A stretch of DNA of 64,000 nucleotides from Rhodobacter sp. (GTDB lineage Bacteria > Pseudomonadota > Alphaproteobacteria > Rhodobacterales > Rhodobacteraceae): contig JAIXXB010000033.1 in NCBI GenBank assembly GCA_027490955.1, positions 1-64,000 on the forward strand, in the 5' to 3' direction. The notes under the pieces are model-generated. The model did no database searches. It was given only the letters and a program-made list of their open reading frames with translations, and was not told the DNA's origin. Position numbers and translations under genes: made by a program. Positions 55,301-63,242 of the stretch are shown here, piece by piece (the stretch's first letter is position 1; every line of letters starts with the position of its first letter).

Positions 55301-55825
55301 GCGCATGCCGCGCCCGCCGCCGCCCCATGACGCCTTTAGCATCAAAGGATAGCCAACGGCCCCCGCCTCGGCGCGGATCACATCGAAATCATCGCCCAAA
55401 ACTTCGGTGGCGGGGATCACGGGCACCCCTGCCTCCATCGCCACGCGGCGGGCCGATGCCTTGTCGCCCAAGGCGCGCATGGTTTCGGCCTTTGGGCCGA
55501 TAAAGGTGATGCCCGCCGCATCACAAGCATCTACAAAATCAGGATTTTCGGACAAAAGCCCATAGCCAGGATGGATGGCATCTGCCCCGCATTCGCGCGC
55601 CACGCGGATGATTTCCTCGATCGACAGATAGGCCCCGACAGGCGATAGGCCCGCGCCAATCAAATAGGCCTCATCTGCCTTAAATCGGTGCAGCGACAGC
55701 TTATCTTCTTCGGCATAAACGGCGACGGTTTTCTTGCCCATTTCATTGGCCGCGCGCATGATGCGAATGGCAATCTCGCCACGGTTCGCGATCAGAATCT
55801 TCTTAAACTCGGTGGGGGCGGTCAT
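52376..55825 (-). CDS. pyc: Pyruvate carboxylase
   Basis: Pyc carboxylates pyruvate to oxaloacetate with ATP and biotin, refilling the TCA cycle. The 1149-residue product is a single-chain enzyme with all domains in order: biotin carboxylase (1 to about 455, with GGGGRGMRPI and EVNPRVQVEHT), carboxyltransferase (about 540-810, with TTMRDGHQSLLATR), the PYC/OADA region, and the biotinyl domain with AMKMET where Lys1115 carries biotin. The ATG with AGGAG seven bases upstream was chosen. It stands alone between the EF-hand and MFS genes. Confidence 0.96.
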   Translation of the reverse strand: MTAPTEFKKILIANRGEIAIRIMRAANEMGKKTVAVYAEEDKLSLHRFKADEAYLIGAGLSPVGAYLSIEEIIRVARECGADAIHPGYGLLSENPDFVDACDAAGITFIGPKAETMRALGDKASARRVAMEAGVPVIPATEVLGDDFDVIRAEAGAVGYPLMLKASWGGGGRGMRPILGPDELEAKVREGRREAEAAFGNGEGYLEKMIQRARHVEVQILGDKHGAIYHLFERDCTVQRRNQKVVERAPAPYLSEAQRAEVCELGRRICAHVGYECAGTVEFLMDMDDGKFYFIEVNPRVQVEHTVTEQVTGIDIVQAQILIAEGKTLAQATGMAHQEDIKLHGHAVQCRVTTEDPQNNFIPDYGRLTAYRSATGMGIRLDGGTAYAGGVITRYYDSLLVKVTAWAQTPQAAINRMDRALREFRIRGVSTNIEFVINLLKHPTFLNDTYTTKFIDTTPDLFVFKKRQDRATKILTYIADITVNGHPETAGRPLPSAHARAPKPPKTFGPVPDGLRQMLLEQGPKAVADWMLAQQKLLITDTTMRDGHQSLLATRMRSIDMIKVAPAYAASLPHLFSMEAWGGATFDVAYRFLQECPWQRLRDLRAAMPNLMIQMLLRGANGVGYTTYPDNVVQGFVKQAAATGVDVFRVFDSLNWVENMRVSMDAVLETGKICEGTICYTGDMLDPARSKYDLKYYVSRAQELQKAGAHVLGLKDMAGLLKPAAARILVKALKEDIGLPVHFHTHDTSGAASATVLAAAEAGVDAVDLAMDAFSGGTSQVCMGSIVEALRHTPRDTGLDITAIRAISDYWEGVRGQYAAFESGLPAPASEVYLHEMPGGQFTNLKAQARSLGLEERWPEVARAYSDANQMFGDIVKVTPSSKVVGDMALMMVAQGLSRAQVEDPNVDVAFPESVVDMLKGNLGQPHGGWPEGITKKVLKGEKPLTSRPGAGLPPVDFESVRAKVSAELGGMKIDDEDLHGYLMYPKVFLDYMGRHKTYGPVRTLPTRTFFYGMISGEEISIEIDPGKTLELRLQAVGETQDDGEVKVFFELNGQPRVIRVPNRAVKAKTAAKPKAAEGNPAHIGAPMPGSIASVSAVAGQKVLPGDLLLTIEAMKMETGIHADRAGVIKAVYVHAGSQIEAKDLLIELE

Positions 55826-56027
55826 GGGCGGCTCCTGCGTCAATTAGCGCTTTCCAGCATAAGGCGGCCTCCGCCGCAAGGGGCGGCGTGCGGCCTGATG
55901 GATTTTTGGGCAAATCAACACAAGGTGCAATGGCACATATCCCAATGCGGCAATTTGGCTGCGCTATATGGGGTGTTTTGCGGGCAGGGGCGGCGATCTG
56001 CGCCGCCCCATGCCTAAAATTTAGGCG

Positions 56028-57530
56028 CTACTCGCCCTTAGGCACCATGCGATTGACCAAGGGGATTTCGCGCAAAATCAGCGCCAAAGCCAGCCCGACC
56101 AGCCCCATGGCCATGACAATCCAATAAATCGGATGCAGCGCGGCTGACACGCCTGTGGCCGCCGCGGCCTGCACGGCTGCGGGCAGGGCGGCAAGGGCTG
56201 CGGGCGAGAGGCTGGCGGCATCGGGCAGGCCCGCCGTGGCCGCCATATTGGCAGCAAAAATCGCACCGAACACCGCCACCGAGATGGATCCGCCAATTTG
56301 GCGGAACATCACGCCCGAGGCTGTGGCCGTGCCCATTTGCTCGCGCGGGACGGCGTTTTGCACAACGGTCGTGGTGACGGGAAAGATCAACCCCAGCCCC
56401 GTGCCAAACAGCATCAGCGCGGCGCTAAAGAACAGCGCAGTGGTCGCCCCGTCGAACAGGGTCATCAAAAACGCGGCGGTGGCCAGAATGCTCATTCCCA
56501 CAATCGGCAGCAGACGGTAACGCCCTGTGCGGCCCATGTATATGCCCGCGATGGTCGAGGTCAGCACAATGCCAATCGTCATCGGAATCAGCAAAAACCC
56601 CGATTGCGTGGGCGAGTAGCCCAAGGCGATTTGCAGGTATAGCGGCAAAAACGACACAACGCCCAGCATGATCGCCCCTTGCAAAAACGAAATGCCAGAG
56701 GTGGCTGAAAACACATTCAGCGAAAACAGGCCCATGGGCAAAATCGGCTCTGCCGCGCGGGTTTCGGCCCAGATGAAGGCCAAGGTCGAGGCCAGCGACA
56801 GGCCAACCAGCGCCCAAACCAGCGCGCCATCCCATGGCAATTCGCGCCCGCCCAGCGAGCAGACCAAGATGATCAGCGACAGCGCCAGCGTCAGCAGCGC
56901 CGCACCCAGCCAGTCAATCTTGTGGCCAATAAGGGTGGTCTGGGCGGGAAAGTTCAACCCAAACATCAGCACCGCAACCGCGCCAAGCGGCAGGTTGATC
57001 AGAAAAATCCAATGCCAGCTAAACACATCCACAAACCAGCCCCCCATCAGCGGGCCAATCACCGAGGACAGCGAAAAGACGGCGGCAAACACGCCTTGCA
57101 CCTTGCCGCGATCTTTGGGGGCAATCACATCGCCCACTACGGATAGGGCCAGCACAAACAGCCCGCCGCCGCCCAGCCCCTGCACCGCGCGCGCGGCGAT
57201 AAGGGCGGTCATGCTGCTTGATGCAGCGCAGGCCAGCGAGCCTGCCAAAAACAGCGCAACTGCGGCAAAGACCATCACCCGCCGCCCATAAAGATCGCCC
57301 AATTTGCCATAAAGCGGGGCCACGACTGTCGAGGTCAGGATATAGGCGGTAAAGACCCAAGACAGATGATCCAGCCCGCCCAAATCGGCCACGATGGTCG
57401 GCAGGGCAGTCGAGACGACTGTTTGGTCGAGCGCGGCCAGCAAAAGCAGCAGCGCCACGGACAGAATTACAACGAAAATAGACCCCTGCGGCGCGGCAGG
57501 GCTGGCGTGGTCAGAAATGGGGGAGGTCAT
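56028..57530 (-). CDS. MFS drug-efflux transporter, DHA2 (EmrB/QacA) family
   Basis: The 500-residue product has 14 predicted membrane helices. Its first helix runs into LLLAALDQTVVSTALPTIVADLGG, the DHA2 motif, and the loop after helix 2 reads GKLGDLYGRRVM (motif A), with RAVQGLGGGGLFVLALSVVGD and GPLMGGWFVDVFSWHWIFLINLPLG (antiporter motif C region). It likely exports hydrophobic drugs by proton antiport; the substrate is unknown. No regulator or membrane-fusion gene is adjacent. It is divergent from the helicase gene. Confidence 0.92.
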   Translation of the reverse strand: MTSPISDHASPAAPQGSIFVVILSVALLLLLAALDQTVVSTALPTIVADLGGLDHLSWVFTAYILTSTVVAPLYGKLGDLYGRRVMVFAAVALFLAGSLACAASSSMTALIAARAVQGLGGGGLFVLALSVVGDVIAPKDRGKVQGVFAAVFSLSSVIGPLMGGWFVDVFSWHWIFLINLPLGAVAVLMFGLNFPAQTTLIGHKIDWLGAALLTLALSLIILVCSLGGRELPWDGALVWALVGLSLASTLAFIWAETRAAEPILPMGLFSLNVFSATSGISFLQGAIMLGVVSFLPLYLQIALGYSPTQSGFLLIPMTIGIVLTSTIAGIYMGRTGRYRLLPIVGMSILATAAFLMTLFDGATTALFFSAALMLFGTGLGLIFPVTTTVVQNAVPREQMGTATASGVMFRQIGGSISVAVFGAIFAANMAATAGLPDAASLSPAALAALPAAVQAAAATGVSAALHPIYWIVMAMGLVGLALALILREIPLVNRMVPKGE

Positions 57531-57675
57531 GGATCACCTAAAATGCGGGCAATTCGCCCAAAACGCACAGCTATCGGCATGGGCGGGCGAAGTCAAATTC
57601 AGCGGCGCAGGGCGGGCGGAACATTCTGCGAACACGGGCTTTTCATTTGGTAAACTTCTCGTTAGAGTTATCCGC

Positions 57676-60138
57676 ATGAGCGGATATGACGAAAGCGAAG
57701 CCTTCGAGGCGGCAAATGCGGCATCGGTGCCCCTGTCCCAACGCGCTGTGGCGGCGCGGGGGAGCGATGGGGCCTTGGGCGGGGCTGGCGCGCAGGTCGA
57801 TTATTTGGGCGGCCTGAACCCAGCCCAGCGCGCGGGGGTCGAGGCGCTGGATGGCCCCGTGCTGATGCTGGCGGGCGCAGGCACGGGCAAAACCCGCGCA
57901 TTGACCGCCCGCATCGTGCATATCATCCGCACGCAGCGGGCCTTTCCCAGCCAGATTTTGGCCGTGACCTTTACCAACAAAGCCGCGCGCGAGATGAAAT
58001 TGCGCATCGCCGCCATGCAGGGCGAAGGGGCCGAAGGGCTGGCATGGATGGGCACGTTCCATTCGCTTTCGGTCAAAATCCTGCGCCGCCATGCCGAATT
58101 GGTGGGGCTGAAATCGACCTTCACCATTTTGGACACGGACGATCAGTTGCGTGTGATGCGCGAATTGATCCGCCTTGCCAATATCGACGAAAAGCGGTGG
58201 CCGCCGCGTATGCTGGCCAGCATCATCGATGGGTGGAAAAACCGCGCCTATACCCCCGCGCAAGTGCCCAGTTCCGAGGCGGGCGCGTTCAACTTTCGTG
58301 GAACCGAGTTGTACGAGGCCTATCAGCGCCGCCTTTTGGAATTAAACTGCTGCGATTTTGGTGATTTGCTGCTGCATTGCGTCGAGATTTTCAAAAACCA
58401 CCCCGATGTGCTGGCCGATTATCAGCGCCGTTTCCGCTATATTCTGGTGGACGAATACCAAGATACCAATGTGGCGCAATATCTGTGGCTGCGGCTGCTG
58501 GCCAAGGCGCATAAAAACATCTGCTGTGTGGGCGATGATGACCAGTCGATCTATGGCTGGCGCGGGGCCGAGGTGGACAATATCTTGCGGTTTGAAAAAG
58601 ACTTTCCCGGCGCGCATGTGGTGCGGCTTGAACAGAATTATCGCTCGACCAAGCATATTTTGGCCGCTGCCAATGGGGTGATTGCGCAAAACAAATCGCG
58701 TCTTGGCAAAACCCTGTTCACCGAAAAGGCGGGTGAAAAGCTGCGCCTGACGGGCTATTGGGATGGCGAGGATGAGGCGCGCGCCATTGGCGAGACGATC
58801 GAGGCGGCCCAGCGCGGCAAGGGCGTGCCGCGCGATTATTCCTTTGATGATATGGCCATTTTGGTGCGCGCATCCCATCAGATGCGCGCCTTTGAAGACC
58901 GCTTTTTGACCATTGGCCTGCCCTACCGCGTGATCGGCGGGCCGCGCTTTTATGAACGCGCCGAAATCCGCGATGCAATGGCCTATTTCCGCCTTGTGAT
59001 CAGCCCCGAGGATGATTTGGCCTTTGAGCGTATCATCAACCTGCCCAAGCGGGGGCTGGGCGATGTGGCGATTCAAAAAATTCAAACCACGGCGCGGGGG
59101 CTGGGGGTGAATCTTTTGGAAGGCGCGCGCGCGCTGCTGGCGCAGGGCGGCATTGGCGGCAAAGGGGCGGCGCAACTGCGTCTGTTTATCGATAATATGG
59201 ATCGCTGGCACGCGCTGCTGGGCCAAGCGGTGGCAGGGCAGGGCAGCGATGGCGCCGCCGTGATCGAACCGCTGACCCCTGCAAAAACCCTGACCCATAT
59301 CGCGCTGGCCGAGATGATTTTGGACGAATCTGGCTATACCGCCATGTGGCAAAACGAAAAAACCCCCGAGGCCGAGGGGCGGCTGGAAAACCTGAAAGAA
59401 TTGATCAAGGCGCTAGAGGGTTTTGACAGCCTGCAAGGGTTTTTGGAACATGTCAGCCTGATCATGGAAAATGACAGCGAAGAGGCGGCGGAAAAAGTCA
59501 CCATCATGACGCTGCACGCGGCCAAAGGCTTGGAATTTCCTGTGGTGTTTTTGCCGGGTTGGGAAGAAGGGCTGTTTCCCAGCCAGCGCAGCATGGACGA
59601 ATCTGGCCAAAAGGGCCTAGAGGAAGAGCGCCGCCTTGCCTATGTGGGCATCACGCGGGCCGAAGAGTTGTGCTATATTTCCTTTGCCAGCAATCGGCGC
59701 GTCTATGGGCAATGGCAAAGCCAGTTGCCCAGCCGCTTTATCGATGAATTGCCCGCAGCCCATGTCGATGTGCAGACCCCGCCCAGCCTCAGCGGCGGCG
59801 GTTACGGCGCGGCGGCCCCCAGTTTTTCCGCGGCCTTTGACGACCGCGTCGCCAATGCCGATGGCTATGACAGCCCCGGCTGGCGGCGCATGCAAGATCG
59901 CGGCAATCAGCGCGGCCTCTCGCAACCGCGCGAGGCGCGCCATATGACCATCGATGCGCAGGCGCTGTCGGCCTATGGGATGGGGGATCGGGTGTTCCAC
60001 CAGAAATTCGGCTATGGCGAGGTGATCGCGACCGAAGGCAATAAGCTGGTGGTGGAATTTGACCATGCGGGCGAAAAACATGTGGTGGCCAGTTGGGTCA
60101 TCCCCGCCCATCAGGCCGAGAGTGACGTGCCGTTTTAA
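57676..60138 (+). CDS. UvrD/PcrA-type superfamily 1A DNA helicase
   Basis: This helicase unwinds DNA 3'-5' in nucleotide excision and mismatch repair. The 820-residue product has the Q motif LNPAQRAGVEAL, Walker A AGAGTGKT at 66-73, motif Ia FTNKAAREM, motif II DEYQDTN, motif III GDDDQSIYGWRGA, motif IV EQNYRST and motif VI YVGITRAEELCY. A C-terminal tudor-like domain (MGDRVFHQKFGYGEVIA) is kept, as in PcrA. The start giving MSGYDESEAF was chosen; a longer frame overlaps the MFS promoter region. Confidence 0.93.
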   Translation: MSGYDESEAFEAANAASVPLSQRAVAARGSDGALGGAGAQVDYLGGLNPAQRAGVEALDGPVLMLAGAGTGKTRALTARIVHIIRTQRAFPSQILAVTFTNKAAREMKLRIAAMQGEGAEGLAWMGTFHSLSVKILRRHAELVGLKSTFTILDTDDQLRVMRELIRLANIDEKRWPPRMLASIIDGWKNRAYTPAQVPSSEAGAFNFRGTELYEAYQRRLLELNCCDFGDLLLHCVEIFKNHPDVLADYQRRFRYILVDEYQDTNVAQYLWLRLLAKAHKNICCVGDDDQSIYGWRGAEVDNILRFEKDFPGAHVVRLEQNYRSTKHILAAANGVIAQNKSRLGKTLFTEKAGEKLRLTGYWDGEDEARAIGETIEAAQRGKGVPRDYSFDDMAILVRASHQMRAFEDRFLTIGLPYRVIGGPRFYERAEIRDAMAYFRLVISPEDDLAFERIINLPKRGLGDVAIQKIQTTARGLGVNLLEGARALLAQGGIGGKGAAQLRLFIDNMDRWHALLGQAVAGQGSDGAAVIEPLTPAKTLTHIALAEMILDESGYTAMWQNEKTPEAEGRLENLKELIKALEGFDSLQGFLEHVSLIMENDSEEAAEKVTIMTLHAAKGLEFPVVFLPGWEEGLFPSQRSMDESGQKGLEEERRLAYVGITRAEELCYISFASNRRVYGQWQSQLPSRFIDELPAAHVDVQTPPSLSGGGYGAAAPSFSAAFDDRVANADGYDSPGWRRMQDRGNQRGLSQPREARHMTIDAQALSAYGMGDRVFHQKFGYGEVIATEGNKLVVEFDHAGEKHVVASWVIPAHQAESDVPF

Positions 60139-60206
60139 CCCCCCGCTTGGCCAGCGCCGCGCCGCGCCAAGGCCGCAAATTTTGCATCAAACCCCCAAAA
60201 TACAAA

Positions 60207-60266
60207 CGGCACCCCGTGGGAGGACGGGGTGCCGAATATGCGCGCGCTGTGGGAGGACAGGCGCGC
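60207..60266 (-). ncRNA. CcsR-like small RNA candidate 3 (hairpins 5 and 6)
   Basis: On the minus strand, hairpin 5 (60242-60266) has CTGT/ACAG plus GCGCG/CGCGC with one bulge and a CCTCCC loop. Hairpin 6 (60207-60234) is a perfect 11-bp stem, CGGCACCCCGT, with a CCTCCC loop, followed by TTTGTATTTT and so a good terminator for the whole array. The anti-Shine-Dalgarno-like loops match the CcsR family of Rhodobacter sphaeroides. Confidence 0.65.
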
Positions 60267-60274
60267 CGAGCAGC

Positions 60275-60340
60275 CATCTGGGGAGGAGGATCAGATGACC
60301 ATCCCACAGCGCCAAGGGAGGGAGGGAGGAGGCGCGGTGG
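60275..60340 (-). ncRNA. CcsR-like small RNA candidate 2 (hairpins 3 and 4)
   Basis: Hairpin 3 (60304-60340) has a 10-bp stem with one mismatch and a loop with CCTCCTCCC-like runs (tcctccctccctccctt). Hairpin 4 (60275-60297) has stem CATCTG/CAGATG and loop ATCCTCCTCCC. The pair repeats the two-hairpin pattern of CcsR RNAs. Minus-strand orientation is the same as the DUF1127 gene upstream. Confidence 0.65.
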
Positions 60341-60355
60341 AAACACTATAAAGAT

Positions 60356-60428
60356 GCGACGGCGCAAGGGAGGGAGGAGCGCGCCGCCGCGCCATGATCG
60401 GCCCCTTGGGAGAGAGAGGAGCAGGGCC
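60356..60428 (-). ncRNA. CcsR-like small RNA candidate 1 (hairpins 1 and 2)
   Basis: Hairpin 1 (60400-60428) begins ten bases after the DUF1127 stop, with stem GGCCC/GGGCC and a pyrimidine-rich loop. Hairpin 2 (60356-60390) has a 10-bp stem GCGGCGGCGC (one G-U pair) and loop gctcctccctccctt. In R. sphaeroides, CcsR RNAs are processed from the message of a DUF1127 gene and take part in the stress response; the same arrangement is seen here. Confidence 0.65.
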
Positions 60429-60437
60429 GTTCAGGAA

Positions 60438-60656
60438 TTACTTGCTGCCGTAAGCAGCCTCATGGGCGATATCGCCCAGAATGGCGCGGTGAATGCCCAG
60501 ATCTGCCAAATCGCGATCCGACAGGCTGTTCAATTCGCGCAGCGTGCTCAGGTAGACTTGACGCTGACGCAGTGCTGCGATGATCCCAGCCTTTGCCGAC
60601 AGAACGCGCGACAGCAGCGAAATTTGCGTAGAACGGGTTGCGGTAACGTATGCCAT
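60438..60656 (-). CDS. DUF1127 small protein (CcaF1-like)
   Basis: The 72-residue product ends in the DUF1127 motif LNSLSDRDLADLGIHRAIL, an arginine-rich helix pair found in many Alphaproteobacteria. In R. sphaeroides, the DUF1127 protein RSP_6037 (CcaF1), which lies upstream of the CcsR small RNAs, binds RNA and affects RNA turnover. Here too, a series of CCUCCC-loop hairpins follows directly. A GAGG site precedes the ATG. A promoter candidate lies about 70 bases upstream. Homology to CcaF1 in detail has not been checked. Confidence 0.9.
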   Translation of the reverse strand: MAYVTATRSTQISLLSRVLSAKAGIIAALRQRQVYLSTLRELNSLSDRDLADLGIHRAILGDIAHEAAYGSK

Positions 60657-60976
60657 GAGAGCCTCACTCTTTTTCTTTGCGCCGTGTCTTGGCCGAATGC
60701 CGCGACTTGTCTTGCGCTGATGAGGGCAATATGCCCCTTATGCTGCACCTGCACAATCCCGCGCAGGCGCAATGCCGCCATGCAGCGTGCGCATGGCTGG
60801 CCGTCATGAATTTGTCATAAATTACAATGTGTTCGCACAAGAAATGTGCAGAATGCGAACTTTGCCTTGCGGCAATGGCAAATGCTGCGACTGCAAAGGT
60901 GGCGGCGCGATGCTGCTTTGGCCTTGTTCTTTTGGGAAAAACGCACAAGTTGGCACAGGTAGGCAAGGAGCATAGC
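60657..60976. other. Divergent promoter region between DUF1127 gene and mrp
   Basis: These 320 bases hold no convincing gene. The DUF1127/CcsR unit is transcribed leftward and mrp rightward. On the minus strand, TTGTGC (complement of 60751-60756) and CATATT (complement of 60728-60733) are separated by 17 bases. The part nearest mrp is more AT-rich (about 60800-60860). Confidence 0.6.
60728..60756 (-). promoter_or_regulatory. Candidate promoter for DUF1127/CcsR transcript
   Basis: TTGTGC and CATATT with a 17-base spacer on the minus strand would start transcription near 60721, giving a leader of about 65 bases before the DUF1127 ATG. In R. sphaeroides this locus is driven by RpoHI/RpoHII; whether this sequence is of that class cannot be decided here. 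Confidence 0.35.
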
Positions 60977-62083
60977 ATGACCGTAGATCGCAGCGCTGTA
61001 TTTACCATTCTGGACACAATCTTAACGCCCGATGGTCGCTCGCTGGCCGCGCGTGATGTGGTGCGGGCCTTGGATATTCAGGGCGGTGCGGTGCGATTCG
61101 TCATCGAGGCGGCAGATGCCGAAGAGGCGCGCGCCCTGCAACCTGCCGCTGCGCAGGCCGAGGCGGCCCTAAAGGCTGCGGCAGGCGTAACATCGGTGCA
61201 AATCGTGATGACGGCGCATGGCCCTGCGGCCAAATCCGCGCCCCAAGCCGCGCCACCAAACCTTGGCGCGCAGGGCGGCGGCGTAAAGATTGGCCAGCAT
61301 CCCACCCCGCATCAGGGCGGCCCTGCACCCATTGCGGGCATCTCGCGCATTATCGCGGTGGGGTCGGGCAAGGGCGGCGTTGGCAAATCGACGGTGTCAT
61401 CGAATCTTGCCGTGGCCTTGGCGCGGGCAGGGCGGCGCGTGGGCCTTTTGGACGCTGATATCTATGGCCCCAGCCAGCCGCGCATGATGGGGGTGAACAA
61501 ACGCCCCGCCAGCCCTGACGGAAAGACCATCGAACCCTTGCAGGCGCATGGCGTGACGATGATGTCGATTGGCCTGATGCTGCGCGAGGATGAGGCGGTG
61601 ATTTGGCGCGGCCCAATGCTGATGGGCGCGTTGCAGCAATTGTTGACGCAGGTCGCATGGGGCAGGTTGGATGTGCTGATCATCGACCTGCCACCTGGCA
61701 CGGGCGATGTGCAACTGTCGCTGTGCCAGCGCACCCAACTTTCTGGCGCGATTGTGGTATCCACCCCGCAAGACGTGGCGCTCTTGGATGCGCGCAAGGC
61801 GCTGGATATGTTTGCCAAGCTGAAAACGCCTGTTTTGGGGCTGATTGAAAACATGTCCACCTATATCTGCCCCAATTGCGGCCACGAGGCGCATTTGTTC
61901 GGCCATGGCGGCGTGGCCGCCGAGGCGCAGCGTCTGGATCTGCCCTTTCTTGGCGAATTGCCGCTGTCAATCGATGTGCGCCTTGCAGGGGATGCAGGCA
62001 CGCCCATTGCACTGGGAGACAGCCCCGCCAGCGCGGCCTATGCCCGCCTTGCCGAGCGCCTGATCGCAGGCGGGATGGCCTGA
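60977..62083 (+). CDS. mrp: Mrp/ApbC-type iron-sulfur cluster carrier ATPase
   Basis: Mrp/ApbC binds and transfers [4Fe-4S] clusters to apoproteins. The 368-residue product has an N-terminal DUF59-like domain, a deviant Walker [10 protein letters not shown] at 131-139, Walker B-type [11 protein letters not shown] near 234-244 and the cluster-binding CPNC (Cys298, Cys301). AAGGAG lies six bases before the ATG. A terminator follows. It is unlinked to suf or isc genes here. Confidence 0.93.
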   Translation: MTVDRSAVFTILDTILTPDGRSLAARDVVRALDIQGGAVRFVIEAADAEEARALQPAAAQAEAALKAAAGVTSVQIVMTAHGPAAKSAPQAAPPNLGAQGGGVKIGQHPTPHQGGPAPIAGISRIIAVGSGKGGVGKSTVSSNLAVALARAGRRVGLLDADIYGPSQPRMMGVNKRPASPDGKTIEPLQAHGVTMMSIGLMLREDEAVIWRGPMLMGALQQLLTQVAWGRLDVLIIDLPPGTGDVQLSLCQRTQLSGAIVVSTPQDVALLDARKALDMFAKLKTPVLGLIENMSTYICPNCGHEAHLFGHGGVAAEAQRLDLPFLGELPLSIDVRLAGDAGTPIALGDSPASAAYARLAERLIAGGMA

Positions 62084-62162
62084 GGAGGGGGCTGCGCCGC
62101 GCGCCACCTTTGCGCAAGCGCCCGCGCGGGGTGATTTGGGATTTCATGGGAGAATGCGGAAG

Positions 62163-62188
62163 AATCGGGCCATGCGCCCGATTTTTTG
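62163..62188 (+). terminator. Rho-independent terminator after mrp
   Basis: AATCGGGC and GCCCGATT enclose a five-base loop and are followed by a run of T. It lies about 80 bases after the mrp stop. Confidence 0.88.
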
Positions 62189-62738
62189 TTTGAATCACCG
62201 CCAAATCTGGGGCAAGAGCAGCGTCAGGCGCGGGGCAATGGGGCCGAAACGGCGCGGTTTCGGCCAGAATCGCAAAAAATGCAAAAATTTTCGCGTCAAG
62301 GGTGCATCACAAGATATTGCGGTTGAAAGGCCGAAATCGGCCAAAAATGGCCGATATATTGATTCACAGCCTACTAGATCTTGTGCTAAACCCTTGCCGT
62401 AAACCAGATATTCCGCCGTTTCCCAAAAAAACCCATTGCATCCCATGCCCGCCCATGGCATAGATATCCCATCGGAAAGCGGCAAAGACAGGTAAGGGGC
62501 GCACGAAAGACCCCGTAAACCGAAAAAATCTGAGGCAGTTTTCATTCAGGCATCCGCCTTTCCGATATTCAGATCCGGCGCGCTGGCGAGCAGACATCAT
62601 TCCCCAGATGGTCGGCGCAGCAGGACGCCCAGCGATGGGACAGGCGACGGGTCGAGCAGTGGCAGCAGCTCGGCCCGTCTTTTCTTTTTCGGGGCCCAAG
62701 GTTTCACACTTGGCCCCAGATGACAGGAGCAACTGGCC
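62189..62738. other. Long non-coding leader region upstream of mraZ
   Basis: No gene is seen in about 550 bases. Contents: a perfect 9-bp hairpin GGCCGAAAC at 62242-62265, more GGCCGA/TCGGCC repeats at about 62320-62350, GANTC sites at 62192, 62267 and 62361 (and one at 62162, in the mrp terminator), four phased TGGG boxes on the minus strand (62422-62456) and a hairpin GGGGCC-AAG/CTTGGCCCC at about 62690-62717. The dcw operon promoter must lie here; I could not fix its -35 and -10 boxes. Confidence 0.6.
62422..62456 (-). promoter_or_regulatory. Four 10-bp phased TGGG boxes, candidate MraZ operator
   Basis: On the minus strand TGGGN occurs four times with starts exactly ten bases apart (plus-strand CCCA at 62423, 62433, 62443 and 62453). 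MraZ of E. coli binds three TGGGN repeats with five-base spacers upstream of its own gene. The site is about 285 bases before mraZ. Confidence 0.65.
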
Positions 62739-63242
62739 GTGGCCAGCGAGGCGTTCAGAGGCGAGTTCTACCAGAAGGTAGATGCCAAAGCGCGGGTATC
62801 CATTCCTGCCGCTTTTCGCCGTATTCTGGAATCTGAAGACCCGTCATCGCCCGAATTTCCCCGCCCGCGCGTTTACATGGTTTATGGCGGGGCCAAGCGC
62901 AATTTTGTGGAATGCTATTCCAAGGCGGGCGCGGATGCGCTGGCACAAAAAATCGAAGCCATGGAATTGGGATCGCCCGAACGTGACCGCGCAGAGCGTG
63001 ATTTGATCTCGCGCTCGGTCATGGTGGAAATTGAACCTGATGGGCGCATCGTGCTGCCTGCTAAGGTGCGCGCAAAGATGGGCTTTGCCGAAGGGGATAT
63101 CGCAGGCGAGGCGGCCTTTGCAGGCTATACCAACCGCTTTAAGCTGTATCGCCGCGAGGTCTATGACGCCGAATTTGGCGATGATGACGATGATGGCATT
63201 GATCCTTTGGCCCTTGTGGGCAGGGCGGCGAGGGCGGGGTGA
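62739..63242 (+). CDS. mraZ: Transcriptional regulator MraZ
   Basis: MraZ is an AbrB/SpoVT-fold repressor of the division and cell wall (dcw) cluster. The 167-residue product has two repeats of its fold: [23 protein letters not shown] (residues 6-28) and [25 protein letters not shown] with the DGRIVLP signature. Acidic residues follow ([11 protein letters not shown]). It starts at GTG with AGGAG nine bases upstream. Its stop overlaps the rsmH start by one base (TGATG). Confidence 0.94.
   Translation: MASEAFRGEFYQKVDAKARVSIPAAFRRILESEDPSSPEFPRPRVYMVYGGAKRNFVECYSKAGADALAQKIEAMELGSPERDRAERDLISRSVMVEIEPDGRIVLPAKVRAKMGFAEGDIAGEAAFAGYTNRFKLYRREVYDAEFGDDDDDGIDPLALVGRAARAG

Noticed and set aside
60146-60171. 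CTTGGC/GCCAAG hairpin after the helicase gene as a terminator
   Set aside because: Short stem with a long GC loop and only a weak T-run; not strong enough to report as a terminator.
62630-62660. MraZ boxes on the plus strand close to mraZ (tgggacaggcgacgggt)
   Set aside because: Spacing is not ten bases and only one true TGGG box is present; the phased set at 62422-62456 is much better.
62200-62738. RNase P RNA gene upstream of mraZ
   Set aside because: I looked for conserved rnpB cores (such as GGAGGAAAGTCCGGGC) on both strands and did not find them.
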